64,000 bases of DNA from Asticcacaulis solisilvae (lineage in GTDB: Bacteria; Pseudomonadota; Alphaproteobacteria; Caulobacterales; Caulobacteraceae): NCBI RefSeq assembly GCF_017875235.1, contig NZ_JAGGMI010000001.1, forward strand, positions 124,001 to 188,000, written 5' to 3'. The notes beneath the pieces are model-generated. The model searched no databases. It was not told the DNA's origin and saw only the letters and a program-made list of their open reading frames with translations. The position numbers and the translations under genes are program-made. The stretch's first letter is position 1. Each line of letters opens with the position of its first letter. This document shows positions 31,704-41,189 of the stretch, piece after piece.

Positions 31704-32519
31704 CTACGCCGCCTGGCCGCTGCTCACAGCTTCCGGTTCAGACATTGCGCCCGCTAACCCCAGGCAGGCCATCATTTCCGCGACACGTGGGCTCAGCGAG
31801 TCCTTTGATACTGCCTTGGCGCGTATATCCTGGATGACGGCTGAGACGGCATTGAGGAAACGCGGGTCCTTGATCACCTTGCACGCCGGAACAATGACCG
31901 ACATTTGGGTCATGATGGTCTGCATGGTTCCCTGTGCGTCGCTCTCGAAGCCTTCGAGCGAGGCCTTGAGCAGGCGCACGGCCTCCTCGACGGCGATGCG
32001 CTGGTCGCCTTCGTTCTTGCGCTTCTTCTTGCCCTTGTACTCGCCGGCATTGAAGCTGCGGCGGTCGGGGCCGGTATAGGTTTCCACCGCGATCCATTCG
32101 CGCGGCTTGAACAGGACGTTCTGCAGACGCTTGGTCAGATCCTGCCAGGCGAACGGCTTGGCCAGCATTTCGTGGATCCCGGCATTCTTGGCCTCACCCA
32201 GTTCGGCCGGCGTCAGGTTGGCCTTGAGCATGATCACCGGCACGGTCTTGCAGGCCAGGTCGCTGCGGCGCAGGGATTTGCAGAAGTCGATGCCGTCGAT
32301 GTTCTGGGCGCGGTATTCGGTCAGGATCAGTTGCGGGTCCAGGTTGTGGCACAGGCCGAGCGCACGGCGATCATCGGTTTCCACGACGATATTGTCGGCG
32401 CCAAGCACCCGCAACATGTCCGCCAGCATGCGGGCATAGGCCGGATTTCCCTCAATAATCAGGACACGCCTCAGGCTGTTGCGCAGCTTGGCTTGTAAGC
32501 GGGGATCAAGATTAATCAT
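31704..32519 (-). CDS. CheY-like pseudo-receiver protein
   Basis: The 271-residue product starts with a receiver domain at about residues 17-133. The acidic pair of a true receiver is replaced by Glu-Gly (VLIIEGNPAYARM, Glu23), and the phosphoacceptor Asp is replaced by Glu68 in LILTEYRAQNIDGIDFC. The conserved Lys is present in LAKPF (Lys121). The C-terminal part is helical with a basic patch KGKKKRKN and no known output domain. It therefore probably does not take phosphate and may act constitutively or as a binding module (inference). The frame runs on to 32750 through the repeats, but the ATG at 32519 begins the domain. It is convergent with rpoH. Confidence 0.85.
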   Translation of the reverse strand: MINLDPRLQAKLRNSLRRVLIIEGNPAYARMLADMLRVLGADNIVVETDDRRALGLCHNLDPQLILTEYRAQNIDGIDFCKSLRRSDLACKTVPVIMLKANLTPAELGEAKNAGIHEMLAKPFAWQDLTKRLQNVLFKPREWIAVETYTGPDRRSFNAGEYKGKKKRKNEGDQRIAVEEAVRLLKASLEGFESDAQGTMQTIMTQMSVIVPACKVIKDPRFLNAVSAVIQDIRAKAVSKDSLSPRVAEMMACLGLAGAMSEPEAVSSGQAA

Positions 32520-32830
32520 GGCAACTCTGAAAGCCGGGCTCGTTAAATTTCGTCCAGCATGGCAGGGTTTGATAAAAATAGCGTGATCAGGCGTGGTTAA
32601 TGGCGGCTTCCCCCTTCGCCAAACCCGTGCGCCGCAAAGGTTTCCCATCGCAACGCACGCCAGGTTAGCCGCTACCTCAGTCCTGGAATGGGTCTCGCAT
32701 GAGAATGGTGTCGTCTCGCAAGTCTTTGCTTTCCGGACGCCACCACTCAACCATTAGTCCTGAAATGGGTCTCGCATGAGAATGGTGTCGTCTCGCAAGT
32801 CTTTGCTTTCCGGACGCCACCACTCAACCG

Positions 32831-34120
<1,290 letters not shown>

Positions 34121-34234
34121 GAGAATTCTCCGTACTCGGTCACTGGCGCAAACGGCGCGGACCACAAACGGTGGCACCCTATAGAGCAGGAATCGCGGCT
34201 TGTAACCCCTTAAGTGTCATCAAGCTGAAACAAA

Positions 34235-34678
34235 TTAGTCTTCGTCGTCTCCGGCCTTCAGCGCGCCGATAACACGGGTCATAAGCTTTAGAAATTGCTG
34301 GGCTTCCTGAGGCGACAAGCCTTTCATGGCGATTGCATTGACCATCGATGCGGCTTGCGTCGCGTCGCCGCGCATGCCGATCGCCCTGGGCGTTAGGTAG
34401 ATACACTGGGCGCGTGCGTCCGCGGCATGGGTCCGGCGCACGATCAGCCCATCGCGTTCCATGCGCGCCAGGGTGTTGGCCATGGTCGCCTGCTCGACGT
34501 CCAGCCGCTCGACCAATTGCTTCTGCGTAAGTCCGTCCGCCTCCCACAGCGCCAGCAGCGTCATGAACTGCGCCGGCGCCAGCCCCAGGGGCGCGATACG
34601 CGTCTGCAGCGACCGCGCGAACAGCCGCGCCATCTGGTTGGCGAGGAAGCCCGCCGATTGCGATTTGTCGAAACTCAT
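34235..34678 (-). CDS. MarR-family transcriptional regulator
   Basis: The 147-residue product has the MarR winged helix-turn-helix at about residues 40-100 (LAPAQFMTLLALWEADGLTQKQLVERLDVEQATMANTLARMERDGLI) and a wing with RRTHAADARAQ. The flanking helices form the dimer interface. The Met at 34678 gives the family start. It is divergent from a membrane-protein gene across a perfect 20-bp palindrome that it probably binds. Confidence 0.9.
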   Translation of the reverse strand: MSFDKSQSAGFLANQMARLFARSLQTRIAPLGLAPAQFMTLLALWEADGLTQKQLVERLDVEQATMANTLARMERDGLIVRRTHAADARAQCIYLTPRAIGMRGDATQAASMVNAIAMKGLSPQEAQQFLKLMTRVIGALKAGDDED

Positions 34679-34693
34679 GAGCGTCAATAGCAA

Positions 34694-34713
34694 TTGAATA
34701 GCATGCTATTCAA
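34694..34713. promoter_or_regulatory. 20-bp palindrome, probable MarR operator
   Basis: TTGAATAGCATGCTATTCAA is a perfect palindrome placed between the divergent marR-type gene (start 34678) and the membrane-protein gene (start 34727). The size and place are normal for a MarR dimer site controlling both promoters. Confidence 0.8.
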
Positions 34714-34726
34714 AATGGAGAGTCGC

Positions 34727-35173
34727 ATGAAACGGTTTATCCACGCCATGGCCGGTGGCCTGGCCCTGACCCTGTTGCTGGTTTTCTGGCTGTCTTCGGC
34801 GGCGTCGGAAGTGTCCGGCGACCATGATCTGATCCGCGCGGTGAAAACCGCCATCCTTTATGCCCTGCCGGCACTTATTGTCTGCCTGGTGGTGACGGGT
34901 GGCTCAGGCATGGCGCTGGGCGGCCAATGGCGGCACAGCCTGATTGGCGTGAAGAAACGACGCATGGCGGTGGCGGCCGGCAACGGTCTGCTGATCCTCG
35001 TGCCTTCGGCGATCTTTTTGTGGTGGAAGGCGCAGGCAGGCGCATTCGACGCGCAATTCGCAATCGTCCAGGCGGCCGAACTGCTGTCCGGCGCCGCCAA
35101 TATCGTCCTGTTGAGCCTTAATACCCGTGACGGCCTTGGGCTCAGGTCGCGGCCGCGGCGTTCTCAGGGTTAA
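34727..35173 (+). CDS. Integral membrane protein linked to the MarR regulator
   Basis: The 148-residue product has four hydrophobic helices (near residues 10-26, 40-60, 83-100 and 115-130) and short loops. The frame opens at 34694, but the ATG at 34727 has a GGAGAG ribosome site. No transporter or enzyme motif is visible. Its divergent arrangement with the MarR gene suggests that it is the regulated target. The 3' end overlaps the end of convergent serC by 32 bp. Confidence 0.8.
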   Translation: MKRFIHAMAGGLALTLLLVFWLSSAASEVSGDHDLIRAVKTAILYALPALIVCLVVTGGSGMALGGQWRHSLIGVKKRRMAVAAGNGLLILVPSAIFLWWKAQAGAFDAQFAIVQAAELLSGAANIVLLSLNTRDGLGLRSRPRRSQG

Positions 35174-36344
35174 GCGCCGCCAGCGCCTCGGCATAGGCCC
35201 ATTCCAGCCACGGCGTCAGGGCCTCGATGTCATCGACCTCGACCGTGCAGCCGCACCACACGCGCAGGCCCGGCGGGGCGTTGCGATAGCCGACCACGTC
35301 ATAGGCCACGCCCTCGGCTTCGAGCAGCGCCCCGATCCTGGCCGCCAGTTTCGCCTGGTCCTCGACCGGGCGCGCGACGATCTCGGGCGCTACAAACTTC
35401 AGGCACACCGAGGTCGTCGAACGCGTCTCGGACTTTTCGGCGACGAAGTCGATCCACGGCGTCGCCTCGACCCAGCGCGTAAGCGCGGCGGCACTGCGGT
35501 CGCAGCGGTGGATGAGCGCCTCGAGACCGCCCTCGTTGACCGCCCAGCGCAGGGCGTCGAGATAGTCCTCGATGACCAGGAAGGAGAAGGTGTTGATGGC
35601 GTCGCCACCCAGGATCTTCATGTCGGCTGCGCCCTTGGCCTTCAGGCGCAGCACCTTGGGGATCGGCCGGCCGCTGTCGAAAGTGTTCAGCCGATCGACC
35701 GCCTTGGGCGACATGACCAGTACGCCGATTCCGGCCTCACCGCCCAGCGCCTTCTGGAACGAGAAGGTGGCGACGTCGAGCTTTTGCCATGGCAGTTCCA
35801 TGCAGAAGGCCGCCGAGGTGGCGTCGCACAGCACCAGGCCCTGGTGATCATCCGGGATAAAGGTCGCATCCGGCACGCGCACGCCCGAGGTCGTGCCGTT
35901 CCACGGAAAGACGATGTCGGCTTCCGCGCTGATCCGCGTCAGGTCCGGCAGCTGGCCGTACGGCGCCGACAGCACCTCGGCGTCCAGTTTCAGGTGCTGG
36001 ACGGCGTCATCGGCCCACAGCTGGCCGAAGCTCTCGAAGCTGAGCAACTGGACCTTGCGCGGCCCCAGAAGATTCCACATGGCGGCCTCGAACGCCCCGG
36101 TATCCGAGCCCGGCGTCATGAAGACCTGGTAATCGTCCGGGATCTGAAGGATCGAGCGCGTCAGTTCGATCGCCTGGTTCAGACGGCCCACCGTCGCCTT
36201 CGAGCGGTTCGAGCGACCGACCGGCGCGTTTGATAACGCTTGCGGGCTCCAGCCCGGGCGCTTCGACGTCGGACCCGACGAGAACCACGGACGCTCCGGC
36301 GCGCGCGGCGGCTTGGAACTGGACGGGCTGGCGGGATGCGGCAT
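35142..36344 (-). CDS. serC: Phosphoserine aminotransferase
   Basis: SerC makes phosphoserine from phosphohydroxypyruvate (serine synthesis) and also acts in pyridoxal phosphate synthesis. The 400-residue PLP enzyme shows NRSKATVGRLNQAIELTR near the start, the GSDTGAFEAAMWNLLG substrate region, VLCDATSAAF and the PLP-binding Lys in FSFQKALGGEAGIGVLV. The frame is open to 36446, but the Met at 36344 has a GGAGG site. No serA is next to it. Confidence 0.93.
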   Translation of the reverse strand: MPHPASPSSSKPPRAPERPWFSSGPTSKRPGWSPQALSNAPVGRSNRSKATVGRLNQAIELTRSILQIPDDYQVFMTPGSDTGAFEAAMWNLLGPRKVQLLSFESFGQLWADDAVQHLKLDAEVLSAPYGQLPDLTRISAEADIVFPWNGTTSGVRVPDATFIPDDHQGLVLCDATSAAFCMELPWQKLDVATFSFQKALGGEAGIGVLVMSPKAVDRLNTFDSGRPIPKVLRLKAKGAADMKILGGDAINTFSFLVIEDYLDALRWAVNEGGLEALIHRCDRSAAALTRWVEATPWIDFVAEKSETRSTTSVCLKFVAPEIVARPVEDQAKLAARIGALLEAEGVAYDVVGYRNAPPGLRVWCGCTVEVDDIEALTPWLEWAYAEALAALNPENAAAAT

Positions 36345-36494
36345 GGAAAGCCTCCGGTCGGGAACAAAATCCCCTGCCCTATGCGCCACAGGAGCCCAGG
36401 CGGCAAGGCATTTTTCATGCGGCAAATGGTGGCCGCTCCTTAACAATCGGCCAAAAATTTCGCCACTGAAATGAACCGAAAATGAACCGCACCG

Positions 36495-36542
36495 TTCAGC
36501 TTGGGCTCAGGTGCGGGGTGGTTAAATGACCTCATCGCTGAG
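36495..36542 (+). promoter_or_regulatory. Promoter elements of secreted paralog 1
   Basis: TTCAG (36495) and CTCAG (36506) form a direct repeat with an 11-bp period. TTAAAT (36522) follows 11 bases after the second, and the small hairpin CTCA-TCGC-TGAG (36531-36542) follows that. The same order and spacings recur upstream of the paralog at 37240. The 11-bp direct repeat resembles OmpR-family regulator sites (inference). Confidence 0.55.
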
Positions 36543-36598
36543 AGACCAGCGAAACCCATCTCCCCGATGACCGGGAACTTGACCTAAGGAGACCGACC

Positions 36599-37003
36599 AT
36601 GAAAAAGACCCTGATTGCGCTTGCCGCCCTGACCGCCGCCGCGACTGGCGTTGCGGTTCCCTCCATCGCCGCCGCCGACACCCGCGGCGCCGTTGTCGTC
36701 CACGTTAGCAACGACCGCTGGGACCACAACCGCCGCGACGACCGCGCCGAATACCGCCTGGATAGCCGGATCGACAACCTTTATGACCGCATCCGCATGG
36801 GCCGCCGCAGCGGCGACCTGAGCCGCCGTGAAGCCGATCGCCTGCTGAGCCGCCTGGACAGTATTGCGTCGGAACGCCGCCGCGCTGAGCGCACCGGCCG
36901 TGGCCTGACGCCCCGCGAAGTGGCTTCGCTGAGCGATCGTCTCGACCGCCTGTCGCGTGAAGTCCGCTATGAGCGCAATGACCGCGACAACCGTCGCTGG
37001 TAA
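36599..37003 (+). CDS. Secreted Arg/Asp-rich helical protein, paralog 1
   Basis: The 134-residue product has a signal peptide (about residues 1-26, ending SIAAADT) and a mature part that is highly charged, rich in Arg and Asp and predicted helical: DSRIDNLYDRIRMGRRSGDLSRREADRLLSRLDSI and TPREVASLSDRLDRLSREVRYERNDRDNRR. The two halves look like helical repeats. A ribosome site AAGGAG precedes the ATG. Function unknown; the paralog at 37240 has the same design. Confidence 0.85.
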   Translation: MKKTLIALAALTAAATGVAVPSIAAADTRGAVVVHVSNDRWDHNRRDDRAEYRLDSRIDNLYDRIRMGRRSGDLSRREADRLLSRLDSIASERRRAERTGRGLTPREVASLSDRLDRLSREVRYERNDRDNRRW

Positions 37004-37021
37004 TATCTAAATACCCCTTCA

Positions 37022-37056
37022 AAGGGCGCGATCCGGAAACGGGCCGCGCCCTTTTC
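37022..37056 (+). terminator. Rho-independent terminator of secreted paralog 1
   Basis: AAGGGCGCG pairs with CGCGCCCTT over a 14-base loop and is followed by TTCTT, 18 bp after the stop. Confidence 0.85.
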
Positions 37057-37159
37057 TTATGGCCAAATAGGGCCAAACAATTGTTTTCTTATGGCTTTCC
37101 GTGATGAAATCATTCTGCCGCAATCTCGCCGTGACCATGACCCGAGCATGAACCACGGC

Positions 37160-37212
37160 CTCAGGATCGGCTCAGGGGACCTGTGTTTAACTGTCATCAT
37201 CGCTGATGACAG
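37160..37212 (+). promoter_or_regulatory. Promoter elements of secreted paralog 2
   Basis: CTCAG (37160) and CTCAG (37171) form a direct repeat with an 11-bp period, TTAACT (37187) follows after 11 bases, and a perfect 9-bp hairpin CTGTCATCA-TCGC-TGATGACAG (37191-37212) with the same TCGC loop as upstream of paralog 1. Confidence 0.55.
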
Positions 37213-37239
37213 CGAGACCTGAACCTAAGGAGAAAGACC

Positions 37240-37605
37240 ATGTTCACGAAGACCACACTCAAGTCGCTGATCGCCGTCGCCGCCGTTGGCGCCACCCTGA
37301 CAGGCATGTCGGCCACCGCGCAGACGCGCCACACCTATGATCATCGTACCGACCGCCAGATCGAAGCCCGTATCGACAATATTCAGGACCGCATTGAGAA
37401 CGGCCGCCGCGCCAATCGCATCAGCTACCGCGAAGCCAAGCGTCTCAACACGCGCCTTGAAGGCGTTATCGACCTGGCGCGTGGCTACATGCGGACCGGC
37501 CGTGGCATCGACAGCCGCGAAAAGGCGACCCTGAACGCCCGCCTCGACCAACTGTCCGCTGAAGTTCGCTACGAGCGTGCCGACCGCGACAATCGCCGGG
37601 GCTAA
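37240..37605 (+). CDS. Secreted Arg/Asp-rich helical protein, paralog 2
   Basis: The 121-residue product has a signal peptide (about residues 1-28, ending MSATAQT) and a charged helical mature part matching paralog 1: IEARIDNIQDRIENGRRANRISYREAKRLNTRLEG and the C-terminus LSAEVRYERADRDNRRG against LSREVRYERNDRDNRRW. The ribosome site is AAGGAG, with the leader CCTAAGGAGA common to both genes. A recent duplication of gene plus promoter is the simplest account. Confidence 0.85.
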   Translation: MFTKTTLKSLIAVAAVGATLTGMSATAQTRHTYDHRTDRQIEARIDNIQDRIENGRRANRISYREAKRLNTRLEGVIDLARGYMRTGRGIDSREKATLNARLDQLSAEVRYERADRDNRRG

Positions 37606-37631
37606 TCGCTTCACCATCAATCCTTAACAAG

Positions 37632-37658
37632 GCGCGGAACTCCGGTTCCGCGCTTTTG
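37632..37658 (+). terminator. Rho-independent terminator of secreted paralog 2
   Basis: GCGCGGAAC pairs with GTTCCGCGC over the loop TCCG, followed by TTTTGC. Confidence 0.9.
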
Positions 37659-37692
37659 CTTTATGGGGTGTGCACAGGCGCCTTGCCGAAGC

Positions 37693-37795
37693 TAGAGCGA
37701 TATGGCGAAAAGTGTAAGCGGTTTTCGCCTTAAATATCGCGACAAAACAATAACTTAGATCGGCATGATGTTTCCACTTAAATCATACCGATCTA
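37693..37795. repeat. Palindromic intergenic repeat (RIME-like), copy B
   Basis: The 103-bp element is the reverse complement of copy A at 13370-13473 with only a few differences. In this copy the GGCGAAAA/TTTTCGCC stem is perfect, and the AGATCGG stem has one G-T pair. It lies between the secreted paralog and thiD. Confidence 0.82.
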
Positions 37796-37815
37796 AAGCT
37801 TCGGACAGATGCGCC

Positions 37816-38595
37816 CTACAGCAGCCAGTTGTGCCGCAGCGGCCCGTGTCCTTCGCCAAGGTGCGGGGCCATGGCGATGGCGCCATAGAGATAGTCCCGC
37901 GCCATCTCGATCGTTTCCCTGAGCGTCCGGCCCTGCTGGTTCAGCGTCGCGCAGGCGCTGGCCAGGGTACAACCTGTACCGTGCGTATGGACGGTATCGA
38001 TGCGCTGCGATACGAAGCGGTGCTCTTCTTCGCGCGTGAACAGAATATCGACGACCTCCGGCCCGCGCAGGTGCCCGCCCTTGATCAGCACGGCCTTGGC
38101 ACCCATGCGCAGGATCATCTCGCCGGCGCGGCGCATGCCGTCCTCATCAGCAACGTCCGTGCCCGTCAGCGCCGCGGCTTCCGGAGCATTGGGCGTCAGC
38201 AGGTCGGCGTGTGGCAGCATGAGCGCCTTCAGCGCATCGATGGCACCTTCCCGCATCAGGGCATGACCGCCCTTAGCCACCATGACCGGGTCCACGACCT
38301 TGAAGGCACTGCTGGCCAGCAGGATTTCCGACACCGCCTCCATGGTTCCGACGTCGGCCAGCATGCCGGTCTTTATGGCGTCAGCGCCGATATCGCTGAG
38401 GCACGCCTGCGCCTGGGCGGTGATAAAGGATGCAGGCACGCCCATGACGTCCGTGACCCCCAGCGTGTTCTGCACCGTCAGCGCGGTGATGGCCGTCATG
38501 GCATAGCCGCCCAGCATGGTGACGGTCTTGATGTCGGCCTGGATGCCCGCGCCGCCGCCCGAATCCGAGCCGGCGATAATCAGAACTCTGTGCAT
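37816..38595 (-). CDS. thiD: Hydroxymethylpyrimidine/phosphomethylpyrimidine kinase
   Basis: ThiD phosphorylates HMP and HMP-P for thiamine synthesis. The 259-residue ribokinase-fold protein has VLIIAGSDSGGGAGIQADIKT at the start, IKTGMLADVGTM, VVDPVMVAKGGHALM and the anion-hole motif THGTGCTLASACATL. The Met at 38595 has a GAGG site; the frame to 38700 is not supported. No TPP riboswitch is visible upstream. Confidence 0.93.
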   Translation of the reverse strand: MHRVLIIAGSDSGGGAGIQADIKTVTMLGGYAMTAITALTVQNTLGVTDVMGVPASFITAQAQACLSDIGADAIKTGMLADVGTMEAVSEILLASSAFKVVDPVMVAKGGHALMREGAIDALKALMLPHADLLTPNAPEAAALTGTDVADEDGMRRAGEMILRMGAKAVLIKGGHLRGPEVVDILFTREEEHRFVSQRIDTVHTHGTGCTLASACATLNQQGRTLRETIEMARDYLYGAIAMAPHLGEGHGPLRHNWLL

Positions 38596-38681
38596 GAAGA
38601 TCCTCAAGGGGACGTTGTCACGGCTGCCCAAATCGGCGCATAGTGGCGCAAACTCCCCTCCCGTCCATTTAGGAGGCAGCC

Positions 38682-38942
38682 ATGGCGCTGGCAACCTCAT
38701 TTTACCAAAGCGCCATACCGCGCGGCCTGTACCGGCACTATAAGGACAAGCTGTACGAGGTCTTTGGCACGGTGACCCATTCCGAAAGCGAAGAGGTGCT
38801 GGTTCTGTACGCGCCGGTCGGGCAGGCCGAAGGCGCGGCGCGGCTGTGGGTCAGGCCGCTCGGTATGTTTGCAGAGACGGTTGCGACCGAAGACGGCGAA
38901 GTGCCGCGCTTTGCCTATGTCGGCGGAGACGCTGCCGCATGA
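38682..38942 (+). CDS. DUF1653 protein
   Basis: The 86-residue product has the DUF1653 signature PRGLYRHYKDKLYEVFGTVTHSESEEVLVLY, a small beta-barrel-like domain of unknown function found widely in bacteria. A strong AGGAGG ribosome site precedes the ATG. Its stop overlaps the next start (ATGA), so the two are translationally coupled. Confidence 0.88.
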   Translation: MALATSFYQSAIPRGLYRHYKDKLYEVFGTVTHSESEEVLVLYAPVGQAEGAARLWVRPLGMFAETVATEDGEVPRFAYVGGDAAA

Positions 38943-39301
38943 GCAAGAAATCCGACCCCCATGCCCGCTGGAACGAGCTGGTTCCCGAAGCCTTTGCGGA
39001 TAAAAACCATCCGATTCTCCGGGCCATGCGCGGCACGCTGATCCTGGTGCGGCTGAACCAGATCGACGCCAATGACCAGATGCTGTCGTTTGAAATCCTT
39101 GCAGGGCGCCTTGTGCGCGCCAATCGCTCCGAAGGCTTCGTCCTGTCTCTGGTCGGCAAGAAGTCAGGCGAAGAGCTGTTCCTGCCACTGGTGCCCGCTG
39201 CTTTCAACCTGATCGAACGCGGCCGCTATCAGCTGTCTTGCGGCACGGTGGTGCACAACCCGGATTTTCTTGGCGCGTTTGATATCTACCGGCAGAATTA
39301 A
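38939..39301 (+). CDS. Conserved-type protein of unknown function
   Basis: A 120-residue soluble protein coupled to the DUF1653 gene by an ATGA overlap. It has alternating strands and helices (ILRAMRGTLILVRLNQI, MLSFEILAGRLVRANRSEG, FLPLVPAAFNLIERGRYQLSCGTVVHNPDF) and no signal peptide. I do not recognise a family. Codon use matches its neighbours. A complex palindromic region follows. Confidence 0.75.
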   Translation: MSKKSDPHARWNELVPEAFADKNHPILRAMRGTLILVRLNQIDANDQMLSFEILAGRLVRANRSEGFVLSLVGKKSGEELFLPLVPAAFNLIERGRYQLSCGTVVHNPDFLGAFDIYRQN

Positions 39302-39318
39302 GAAGCTGACGTCGGAAA

Positions 39319-39477
39319 CTTCGCCCTCCCTGCTCTGCGGGGAGGGGGGACCATCGCTTGCGATGGTGGGCGGGGTGGCGAAAGAAATAACAAACTCCAG
39401 CGCCTGTTCGTCCAGCAGGAAAGCCCCGCCCACCGCCTAACGGCGGTCCCCCCTCCCCATAAATGGGGAGGGCGAAG
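39319..39477. repeat. Nested GC-rich palindromic element
   Basis: The outer arms CTTCGCCCTCCC and GGGAGGGCGAAG enclose further arms (GGGCGGGG/CCCCGCCC, CCATCGCTTGCGATGG, CTCCCCATAAATGGGGAG). It fills the gap between convergent genes and belongs to the same GGGGAAGG/GGGGAGGG class as the elements at 46955, 51164 and 53919. Confidence 0.65.
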
Positions 39478-40311
39478 TCAGGACAATGCCCGCCAAACCC
39501 TCAGCGCCTGTTTCATCTCCGCGACATCGTGGACGCGAACCATTTGCGCACCGTTGGCAATGGCGTGGAGGTGCACGGCAATCGTCGCGCCCAGGCGATG
39601 ATCGGCATCCGAGGCCACGGCCCCTTCCCGCTCCTCCAGTGCCGCGATAAAGCGCTTGCGCGACGCCGCCATCAGCAGTGGGAAGCCGTGGCTGGCCAGC
39701 CGCTTCGTCGCGGCGATCAGCGCCAGGTTGTGATCGAGCGTCTTGCCGAAACCGATACCCGGATCGATCCAGATACGCTCGCGCGCAACACCGGCGCGGA
39801 TCGCGACGTCGGCGCGCTCCAGCAGATAGGATTCGATCTCGGCGACCACATCCTCGTACCACGGATTGGACTGCATGGTGCGTGGCTCGCCGCGCATGTG
39901 CATCAGGACGACGTCCCCGCCCAGGCGCGCCGCCGTTTCCAGCGATTCGGAACTGTGCGTCAGGGCGGTGACGTCGTTCCACACGCAAGCCCCTGCTTTG
40001 AAAGCCTCTTCCGCCACTTCGGGTTTCAGGGAATCGATGCTGATTGGTCCATCCCATTCTTCGGCGATGGCCTGGATCAGCGGCACGACGCGGTCGATCT
40101 CTTCGCCGAGGGTCACGGGCTGGGCGCCGGGACGGGTCGATTCCCCGCCGATATCGAGCACATCCGCCCCGTCGGCAATCAGTTGCCGGGCATGGTCGAG
40201 CGCGGCCTGAAAACCGAACCACCTGCCGCCGTCGAAGAAGCTGTCGGGCGTGACATTGACCACGCCCATGATCAACGGCCCTCTTTCGGCGGCAAGGTCG
40301 CGCAAGCTCAT
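39478..40311 (-). CDS. folP: Dihydropteroate synthase
   Basis: FolP joins p-aminobenzoate to hydroxymethyldihydropterin diphosphate in folate synthesis and is the sulfonamide target. The 277-residue TIM-barrel protein shows GVVNVTPDSFFDGGRW, DIGGESTRPGAQPV, CVWNDVTAL, MHMRGEPRTMQ and IDPGIGFGKTLDHN. It overlaps the end of the upstream dehydrogenase gene by an ATGA, so it is coupled to that gene. Confidence 0.95.
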   Translation of the reverse strand: MSLRDLAAERGPLIMGVVNVTPDSFFDGGRWFGFQAALDHARQLIADGADVLDIGGESTRPGAQPVTLGEEIDRVVPLIQAIAEEWDGPISIDSLKPEVAEEAFKAGACVWNDVTALTHSSESLETAARLGGDVVLMHMRGEPRTMQSNPWYEDVVAEIESYLLERADVAIRAGVARERIWIDPGIGFGKTLDHNLALIAATKRLASHGFPLLMAASRKRFIAALEEREGAVASDADHRLGATIAVHLHAIANGAQMVRVHDVAEMKQALRVWRALS

Positions 40312-41177
40312 TTCAGACCAGCGTCCTTGAATGCCAGCGCCGACAAGGCCGTCAGGTCGAGGTGACCATTGCCCTCCGCCACCAGCCGCGCCAGCCGGTC
40401 GCGCAGCAGGTCGGCCAGCGGCATCGGCACGGTCAGACCATCGGCCGCCGCACCGACCAGGCGCATGTCCTTGGCGCCGAGCACCGCCGCAAACCCAGCC
40501 GGCTCAAACGTCTGCGAGGCGATCAGCGCGCCATAGTTCTTGTAGATCAGCGAGCCGAACAGGGTTGATGTCAGGAAATCGAGGAACTTCGTGTTGTTCG
40601 CGCCGCCCTTGGCCACCAGCGCCATGGCTTCGCCAAGCGACTCGGTCACCGAAATGATCAGGAAGTTGCCGGCCAGCTTGACCAGGTTGGCGGCCGACGG
40701 CGTGTCGCCGAAGACCTCGACCTTCTGGCCGATCGCGTTAAGCAAGGGCATGACGCGGTCCATGGCCTCAGTTTCGCCGGCGGCTGCGATAAATAGCTTG
40801 GCGTCGGCCGCAGCGGCCGGCCGGCCAAAGACCGGCGCCGAAACAAAGTGCTGGCCTTTGTCGGCGTGTGCCTGCGTCAGCTTTTCGGCGAGAGCGACGC
40901 TGATGGTGCTCAACGAGATATGGATGCCGCCATCGGTTAGATTGGCGAGAATGTCGTCCGCTACCCCTTCGACCGCCGCATCGTCGGCCAGCATGGTGAA
41001 GACCACCTCTGCCTTGCTGGCTTCACCGGGCGTCAAGGCATGTGTCGCGCCCTTGGCCACCAAGGCTGCGGCCTTGTCCGGCGAACGGTTCCAGACGGAA
41101 ACATCGTGTCCGGCTTTGATAAGGTTCGGCGCAATCGCCGCGCCCATATTTCCAAGTCCCAGGAATCCAATCTTCAT
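40308..41177 (-). CDS. NAD(P)-dependent beta-hydroxyacid dehydrogenase family protein
   Basis: The 289-residue product has the 3-hydroxyisobutyrate/tartronate semialdehyde/6-phosphogluconate dehydrogenase plan: nucleotide fold IGFLGLGNMGAAIAPNLIKAGH at the N-terminus, FVSAPVFGRPAAAADAKL (substrate loop) and the catalytic Lys in KLAGNFLIISVTESLGEAMAL. It more closely resembles the GLYR/succinic semialdehyde reductase-like branch than true HIBADH, but the substrate is uncertain. The ribosome site is GAGG. It lies 12 bp after murB and overlaps folP. Confidence 0.88.
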   Translation of the reverse strand: MKIGFLGLGNMGAAIAPNLIKAGHDVSVWNRSPDKAAALVAKGATHALTPGEASKAEVVFTMLADDAAVEGVADDILANLTDGGIHISLSTISVALAEKLTQAHADKGQHFVSAPVFGRPAAAADAKLFIAAAGETEAMDRVMPLLNAIGQKVEVFGDTPSAANLVKLAGNFLIISVTESLGEAMALVAKGGANNTKFLDFLTSTLFGSLIYKNYGALIASQTFEPAGFAAVLGAKDMRLVGAAADGLTVPMPLADLLRDRLARLVAEGNGHLDLTALSALAFKDAGLK

Positions 41178-41189
41178 GGCCGCCTCGTG

